From positions 1 through 18,681 of the forward strand of contig DUUM01000442.1 of the NCBI GenBank assembly GCA_012841565.1: 18,681 bases of DNA, written 5' to 3'. Shown piece by piece: positions 14,929 to 18,681 of this stretch. This DNA comes from Candidatus Epulonipiscium sp. (GTDB lineage Bacteria > Bacillota_A > Clostridia > Lachnospirales > Cellulosilyticaceae). Position 1 is the first letter of the stretch; every line of letters starts with the position of its first letter. The notes below the pieces were generated by a model that had not been told where the DNA came from, searched no databases, and saw nothing but the letters and a program-made list of their open reading frames with translations. The translations under genes and the position numbers were made by a program.

Positions 14929-16593
14929 CTACATTTTAAATTTATCCATTTCAGTTTTAAGTGACTTTGCTATGCCATTTAAACTTCTTGCTTCTTCGGC
15001 CACAGCGCCAATGCCTCTTATCTGCTCATCTGCAGATGCTGAAACTTGCTGGGTTCCAGCTGATGTTTCTTCTGCTGAAGCAGAGATGTTTTGAATTGCA
15101 TCCAGTATTTGATTTTTTCTTTCATTCATTTGATCCGATAAAACTTGGGCATTTCTAGCGATGCTTATTGTCTGTTCTAATTCTGTTTTAATGTTTCTAA
15201 ATATTACACTTGTATCTTCTGTTGCCTTCACATTTTCTTCAGCTATTTCTAAACTTACGTCTATTTCACTAACTGCATTTTTAGAAATCTCTTGAATGGC
15301 ATTTATTTTGTCTTTTATGTTTTCTGTCGCACTTGAAGTTTGTTCAGATAACTTTCTTATTTCATCAGCAACCACTGCAAAGCCTCTACCGGCCTCACCT
15401 GCCCTCGCTGATTCAATCGATGCGTTAAGTGCAAGCAAATTAGTTTGATTAGCAATTACAGTTATGGTATTAACGATGCTCGAGATATCAGCAGACATTG
15501 TATCTACTTCCATAACGATATCACCCACTTGTTTAGATGATGATCTATTTTTTTCAGACCAGCCTAAAAGACGCTCAACCGTTTCAACACCTTCATTACT
15601 AAGTTTACTAATATCTTCTGTCATATTAGTAATCTGCCTTGTACCCTCAATTGCACTATCAATATTAGCCGAAAGTTGTTCTACTTGTGAAACCCCACCT
15701 TCAGTATCATAAGCCTGTTCCTCTGTTGCTTTTGCCATTTCACTAATGGCCAAGCTAATTTCATTGGTTGTCCTGACAGTATTATCTGATATATCCGTTA
15801 ATATCGTTGATGCACTTGATAACTCTTCGCTAGTGTTTAATATAACGATTATTATATCCCTAAGCGAATTACGCATACGCAATATACTATTAGACATTGC
15901 CCCTAACTCATCATTCCGTTTATTCAATCTTTCTAGGTTATGATTATCAGCAAAATTAAGTGATGCTGTATCATGTATAACATTTTCAAGAAGTTTAATG
16001 CCTAGAACTATTTTTGTAATGGCAAACCACATTAGCCCCCCTATAATAATAAAGCTAATAAGTGCTAATATAATTTGGTATCTTATAACTGGGATTATTA
16101 TTGACTTAATTCCACTTTCTGGAATACCTATATCTAAAACACCATAAAGCTCGCCCCCTTTATAAATAGGTTCCATAATATCATATGCCCATACACCTTG
16201 CACATCTGCATAAAATCTAGAAAATTGACTTACCCCTTGTGTCGCACCTTCTACTGTATAGTCATCTTCATATACCCTATTGAGCTTTTCTTTATCACTA
16301 TGGCTCACAGCCATAACGTTGGTATCTATAATAATAGCATATGTAACGTTATCTTGACTTGCCTTTCGCTCAACAAATGTCTGCAATGCCTCTGTAGGGT
16401 TGTCCTCCATTTCGAGTATAGCTTCAGCCTGTTTTGCTATTTCAAATACTTGTTCCTTTGCCTTCTCAATAAGTACTTCTTTGCTTCTATTACTAACAAT
16501 TGTGGTTATAAATATTGTGTTTGTTATAAATGCCAGTAATAATAAGCCTAACGATAAAAATAAAATCTGTTGTTTAATGCTTTTTGTTTTCAT
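14929..16593 (-). CDS. Methyl-accepting chemotaxis protein, Cache-type sensor
   Basis: This 554-residue transmembrane receptor controls CheA and flagellar rotation. TM1 is at about 11-33, an extracytoplasmic single-Cache-like domain at about 40-165 (with [16 protein letters not shown] and YGVLDIGIP), TM2 at about 167-192, HAMP at about 193-247, and a long signalling coiled coil to the end. The conserved hairpin tip [32 protein letters not shown] spans 382-413. The ligand cannot be inferred. AGGGGGAG stands about six bases before the ATG. An insertion sequence has landed 15 bases upstream of the start, separating the gene from its likely promoter, so present expression depends on IS sequences. 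No CheW or other chemotaxis gene is nearby. Confidence 0.95.
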   Translation of the reverse strand: MKTKSIKQQILFLSLGLLLLAFITNTIFITTIVSNRSKEVLIEKAKEQVFEIAKQAEAILEMEDNPTEALQTFVERKASQDNVTYAIIIDTNVMAVSHSDKEKLNRVYEDDYTVEGATQGVSQFSRFYADVQGVWAYDIMEPIYKGGELYGVLDIGIPESGIKSIIIPVIRYQIILALISFIIIGGLMWFAITKIVLGIKLLENVIHDTASLNFADNHNLERLNKRNDELGAMSNSILRMRNSLRDIIIVILNTSEELSSASTILTDISDNTVRTTNEISLAISEMAKATEEQAYDTEGGVSQVEQLSANIDSAIEGTRQITNMTEDISKLSNEGVETVERLLGWSEKNRSSSKQVGDIVMEVDTMSADISSIVNTITVIANQTNLLALNASIESARAGEAGRGFAVVADEIRKLSEQTSSATENIKDKINAIQEISKNAVSEIDVSLEIAEENVKATEDTSVIFRNIKTELEQTISIARNAQVLSDQMNERKNQILDAIQNISASAEETSAGTQQVSASADEQIRGIGAVAEEARSLNGIAKSLKTEMDKFKM

Positions 16594-16608
16594 AATATCT
16601 CCCCCTTA

Positions 16609-16616
16609 GTTGTAAT
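16609..16616. repeat. 8-bp target site duplication, left copy
   Basis: GTTGTAAT directly abuts the left IS end and is repeated exactly at 18480-18487. Eight-base duplications are typical of IS6-family elements. Confidence 0.88.
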
Positions 16617-16627
16617 GGTACTGTCAA
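16617..16627 (+). repeat. IS left terminal inverted repeat
   Basis: GGTACTGTCAA matches the right end with one mismatch. Its complement reads TTGACA outward, a perfect -35 hexamer (16622-16627) pointing at the chemotaxis gene. Confidence 0.85.
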
Positions 16628-16734
16628 GGATTTTACTTTAATAACCCTTAACAGCCCTTGTTTTTCAATGTTTCTTATATTAAAATCATCCACCCCCTTA
16701 AAAAGGGTTAATTCTCTGATTTTTTGCATGAAAA

Positions 16735-16810
16735 ATGGATGACAAATACTTTCTTTATGTTTATAATATCGTTACCACACAACATACAAACAAGAAAGGA
16801 TGTCATCCAT
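16735..16810 (+). repeat. Inverted repeat linking promoter and transposase start
   Basis: ATGGATGACA (16735-16744) is the exact reverse complement of TGTCATCCAT (16801-16810). The left arm overlaps the -35 element; the right arm overlaps the region just after the ribosome binding site and the ATG at 16809. In transcripts from the IS promoter the left arm is absent; in read-through transcripts both arms are present and could hide the start. Confidence 0.7.
16739..16767 (+). promoter_or_regulatory. Transposase promoter
   Basis: ATGACA (16739-16744; five of six to consensus) is followed after exactly 17 bases by a perfect TATAAT (16762-16767). Transcription would begin near 16774, about 35 bases before the transposase ATG. 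Confidence 0.8.
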
Positions 16811-18224
16811 GGTTGATATTATAAACTATTTAACCCTAATAATTCAAGTCCAACAGCAACTTATTTCCTATCTTTGCACTGCAGTAGTGGCTAAATCATT
16901 TGTTAAGAAAAAAGACATGCCAATTAATAAGCCTTACCGTAAGTTAATCGTTGATCAGTTACCTGTCTTTGAAAAGATTCAAAAATATGATTACCAAGCG
17001 CTTCTAAAGGATCATATGGCTCAATGTGGTAAGCCATTAAAACCTGTTAAGCGCCACGGTGATAACGAAATACCTAATTCTATAAAATGTCTTTGTTGCC
17101 TGGCACCCCATGATTATATTTACGATAACAACAAACGCGGACAATATTTGTGCAAAGTTTGTAAGTCAACTTTTAATCTCAAAAACCGCTTTACGAAAGA
17201 GATTAATATCCGTTGCCCTCATTGCTCACGTGTACTTGAACCTATCAAAAATCGTAAATTCTTTGACATCTATAAATGTAAGAATAATGACTGTTCTTTT
17301 TATCTTAAAAAGCTTGCATCCATGACTAGCGCCGTAAAAAAACAATTTAAGGAAAGACCTCATAGCTTCAAGGTGCGTTACATTTTCAGAGCCTTTAATA
17401 TCCACTTCAAACCATTGTCTAGAGGCCCGAAAACACCTGTGTCTCTGCCTAAAATATATGTGTCACCACATACTTTAGGCCTTGTGCTAACCTACTTTGT
17501 TAACTACGGGCTATCATCTCGCAAAACAGCTTCTATCATGGAAGATATCCACGGTGTGAAAATCTCACACCAGTCCATTATTAACTACGCTAATAGCGTT
17601 GCCGTTATTGTTAAACCCTTTGTAGATGGCTATCCTTACGAGCTTTCTGATGCTTTTTGTGGTGATGAAACCTACATCAGAGTCAATGGTAAATGGCACT
17701 ATATTTTCTTTTTCTTTGATGCCGTAAAGAAGATTATTCTTTCTTACCATGTCTCACCTAACCGTGATACCCCTTCAGCCATCGTTGCCATTGATGATGT
17801 TTTACTAAAGCTTCGTGAGATTCCTAAAAACTTAAACTTTGTTGTTGATGGGAATCCAATCTATCTTTTAGCCCAGCATTTCTTCGCCCAACATAATATC
17901 TTCTTCGATGTTACGCAGGTTATTGGCCTAGCCAATGCTGATTCTGTCTCATCCGAATATCGTCCTTTGAAGCAGATCATCGAACGCTTAAACCGCACAT
18001 TTAAAGGCAACTACCGGACAACAACAGGGTTTCAAACACCCTCAGGCTCCGTTACTTTTGTTACACTATTTGTGGCGTATTTCAACTTCTTAAGGCCTCA
18101 TTCTTCTCTTGAGAGAAATGTACCTGTTGTTGTTCCAGAGCTTTCTAAGCTTGATAACATGCCAGCTAGGTGGTGTAAACTGATTCAGTTATCAGAAACA
18201 TATATTTATAACCAAACAGCCTAA
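16809..18224 (+). CDS. DDE transposase with two zinc ribbons
   Basis: This 471-residue transposase has a start at 16809 (MVDIINYLTL) chosen because AGAAAGG lies about nine bases upstream; an ATG at 16800 would touch that site. Two Cys-rich zinc ribbons are visible: CLCC at about 94-97 with CKVC at 115-118, then CPHC at 136-139 with C157 and C162. A helix-turn-helix-like stretch (GLSSRKTASIMEDIHGVKISHQSI) spans about 234-257. The RNase H-fold core carries GDETYIRVNGKWHY (Asp286), FVVDGNP (Asp347) and IIERLNRTFK (Glu392), a complete DDE triad of the IS240/IS6 type, and ends with FNFLRPHSSL. No frameshift or stop is seen, so the element is probably active. Confidence 0.93.
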   Translation: MVDIINYLTLIIQVQQQLISYLCTAVVAKSFVKKKDMPINKPYRKLIVDQLPVFEKIQKYDYQALLKDHMAQCGKPLKPVKRHGDNEIPNSIKCLCCLAPHDYIYDNNKRGQYLCKVCKSTFNLKNRFTKEINIRCPHCSRVLEPIKNRKFFDIYKCKNNDCSFYLKKLASMTSAVKKQFKERPHSFKVRYIFRAFNIHFKPLSRGPKTPVSLPKIYVSPHTLGLVLTYFVNYGLSSRKTASIMEDIHGVKISHQSIINYANSVAVIVKPFVDGYPYELSDAFCGDETYIRVNGKWHYIFFFFDAVKKIILSYHVSPNRDTPSAIVAIDDVLLKLREIPKNLNFVVDGNPIYLLAQHFFAQHNIFFDVTQVIGLANADSVSSEYRPLKQIIERLNRTFKGNYRTTTGFQTPSGSVTFVTLFVAYFNFLRPHSSLERNVPVVVPELSKLDNMPARWCKLIQLSETYIYNQTA

Positions 18225-18280
18225 TATATGTTTTCAGAGCCTAATCAAATATCTAGGCACATAGTGCTTGGCAACGCGAA

Positions 18281-18404
18281 CCCTTGACTTACAGTGTTTT
18301 CCAAATGGTACACTTAAATTTCTAGGGCTATTTAGCATGCTCTAGCATATGTTTTCGTCGCCCTATCATCTTTCGTATACCATTTGGACGCTGTTAGTCA
18401 AGGG
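18281..18404. repeat. 124-bp imperfect palindrome in the IS 3' region
   Basis: Arms at 18281-18313 and 18375-18404 are near-perfect reverse complements: CCCTTGACT (18281-18289) with AGTCAAGGG (18396-18404) and CCAAATGGTA (18301-18310) with TACCATTTGG (18378-18387), separated by an ACAG/CTGT match and one three-base bulge. The apical part holds another pair, TAGGGC (18323-18328) with GCCCTA (18360-18365). A small hairpin, CATTCG-AGA-CGAATG, follows at 18416-18430. It lies in the 255 bases between the transposase stop and the IS end, where no ORF is seen. Role unknown: terminator, transposase binding region, structured RNA or nested MITE are possible. Confidence 0.75.
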
Positions 18405-18468
18405 CAAGAACGGGTCATTCGAGACGAATGGGCTGCTTAAAATCTATTCTTAAGTTTTCATAGAACTT

Positions 18469-18479
18469 TTGACACTACC
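18469..18479 (-). repeat. IS right terminal inverted repeat
   Basis: On the minus strand it reads GGTAGTGTCAA, matching the left end at ten of eleven positions. On the plus strand it contains an outward TTGACA (18469-18474), without a convincing -10 at 17 bases. Confidence 0.85.
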
Positions 18480-18487
18480 GTTGTAAT
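18480..18487. repeat. 8-bp target site duplication, right copy
   Basis: GTTGTAAT follows the right IS end and is identical to 16609-16616. Removing the IS and one copy rejoins the chemotaxis ribosome binding site to the promoter region at 18513-18541. Confidence 0.88.
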
Positions 18488-18512
18488 TTTACATTTTTGT
18501 AGCCTTGTATGC

Positions 18513-18541
18513 ATTATATCACAATTCTCCCCATTGGTCAT
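18513..18541 (-). promoter_or_regulatory. Likely native promoter of the chemotaxis gene
   Basis: On the minus strand ATGACC (18536-18541, four of six) is followed after 17 bases by TATAAT (18513-18518), preceded by TG as an extended -10. Before the IS landed it would have stood about 40 bases upstream of the chemotaxis gene ATG. The remaining sequence to the right edge (18542-18681) shows no gene. Confidence 0.65.
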
Positions 18542-18681
18542 GAATCTCTAGTCAAACGTTACTGTCAAGTAATCGTTGGCAAAACTTTATCTTTTTTTAA
18601 CATGCAAATTTAATCCTGAAATTAACAACTATTTTTCTTGCATTTTAAATCTTATCTTCCATATTTATAGTACTCAGATTA

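Larger units (their letters stand above)
16617..18479 (+). mobile_element. Intact IS6/IS240-like insertion sequence, 1863 bp
   Basis: The ends are short inverted repeats: GGTACTGTCAA at 16617-16627 and, read inward on the minus strand, GGTAGTGTCAA at 18469-18479 (ten of eleven identical). They are flanked by an exact 8-bp duplication. A single DDE transposase occupies 16809-18224 with its own promoter. About 190 bases precede and 255 follow the gene, unusually long for IS6-type elements, and both regions contain inverted repeats. The GGT-CTGT-like ends, the 8-bp duplication and the IS240-type catalytic domain support an IS6-like relation, but the double zinc ribbon and length are atypical, so it may be a separate group. 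Perfect duplications and an intact gene suggest a recent insertion. Confidence 0.9.

Noticed and set aside
18281..18404. Palindrome considered as an integron attC site
   Set aside because: No integron integrase or cassette ORF is present, and the conserved GTTRRRY/RYYYAAC core sites are not found at the palindrome borders.
18560..18569. TACTGTCAAG resembling the IS terminal repeat outside the element
   Set aside because: A ten-base match only, with no partner end, no duplication and no transposase remnant; likely chance.
18542..18575. TTGACA (minus strand, about 18563-18568) as an alternative chemotaxis promoter
   Set aside because: At 17 bases spacing the -10 would be ATTCAT, a poor match, while the TGATATAAT element closer to the gene is much better.
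1..18681. CRISPR arrays, tRNA or rRNA genes
   Set aside because: No regularly spaced repeats, cloverleaf-like segments with CCA/T-loop signatures, or rRNA-like sequence were seen on either strand.

Overview
The window looks like a low-G+C Gram-positive chromosome, most likely Clostridia. Strong AGGAGG-type ribosome binding sites, the phage families and the chemotaxis receptor type support this; no species can be named. It holds a decayed siphoviral prophage, a short stretch of damaged host genes, a chemotaxis receptor gene and an intact insertion sequence.

Positions 19-12180 (minus strand, transcribed right to left) are the late module of an HK97-capsid, long-tailed phage. In transcription order: a 5'-truncated portal gene, ClpP-like prohead protease, HK97 major capsid protein, short head-fibre-like protein, head-tail connector, head-closure protein, HK97 gp10-like protein, a likely tail terminator, major tail protein, tail assembly chaperone G/GT (with a textbook -1 frameshift site), tape measure, tail endopeptidase (frameshifted in a T6 run), an unknown protein and a holin. 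Between the chaperone and the tape measure sits a self-contained cassette: an extended -10 promoter, a 12-codon leader ORF, competing hairpins that resemble a transcription attenuator, a SAM-dependent methyltransferase gene and a terminator, all flanked by a 10-bp direct repeat.

Positions 12188-13928 (plus strand) are what is left of the lysogeny module: an ImmA/IrrE-type metallopeptidase, a small glycine-zipper protein and a tyrosine integrase lacking its catalytic domain. The portal 5' end abuts immA, so terminase, replication and repressor genes are missing. The integrase is joined to the 3' half of a cis-prenyltransferase (UppS-like) gene that also carries a stop codon. The prophage therefore appears locked in place and unable to make virions.

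Positions 14353-18681 are host-like: a GNAT acetyltransferase gene with one nonsense codon, a methyl-accepting chemotaxis protein, and an IS6/IS240-like insertion sequence (16617-18479) with an 8-bp target duplication. The IS lies between the chemotaxis gene and its likely promoter. It carries a start-codon inverted repeat that could block read-through expression, and a 124-bp imperfect palindrome of unknown role.

The most unusual element is the methyltransferase cassette: an apparently ribosome-sensing, independently transcribed cargo gene inside a phage tail operon.
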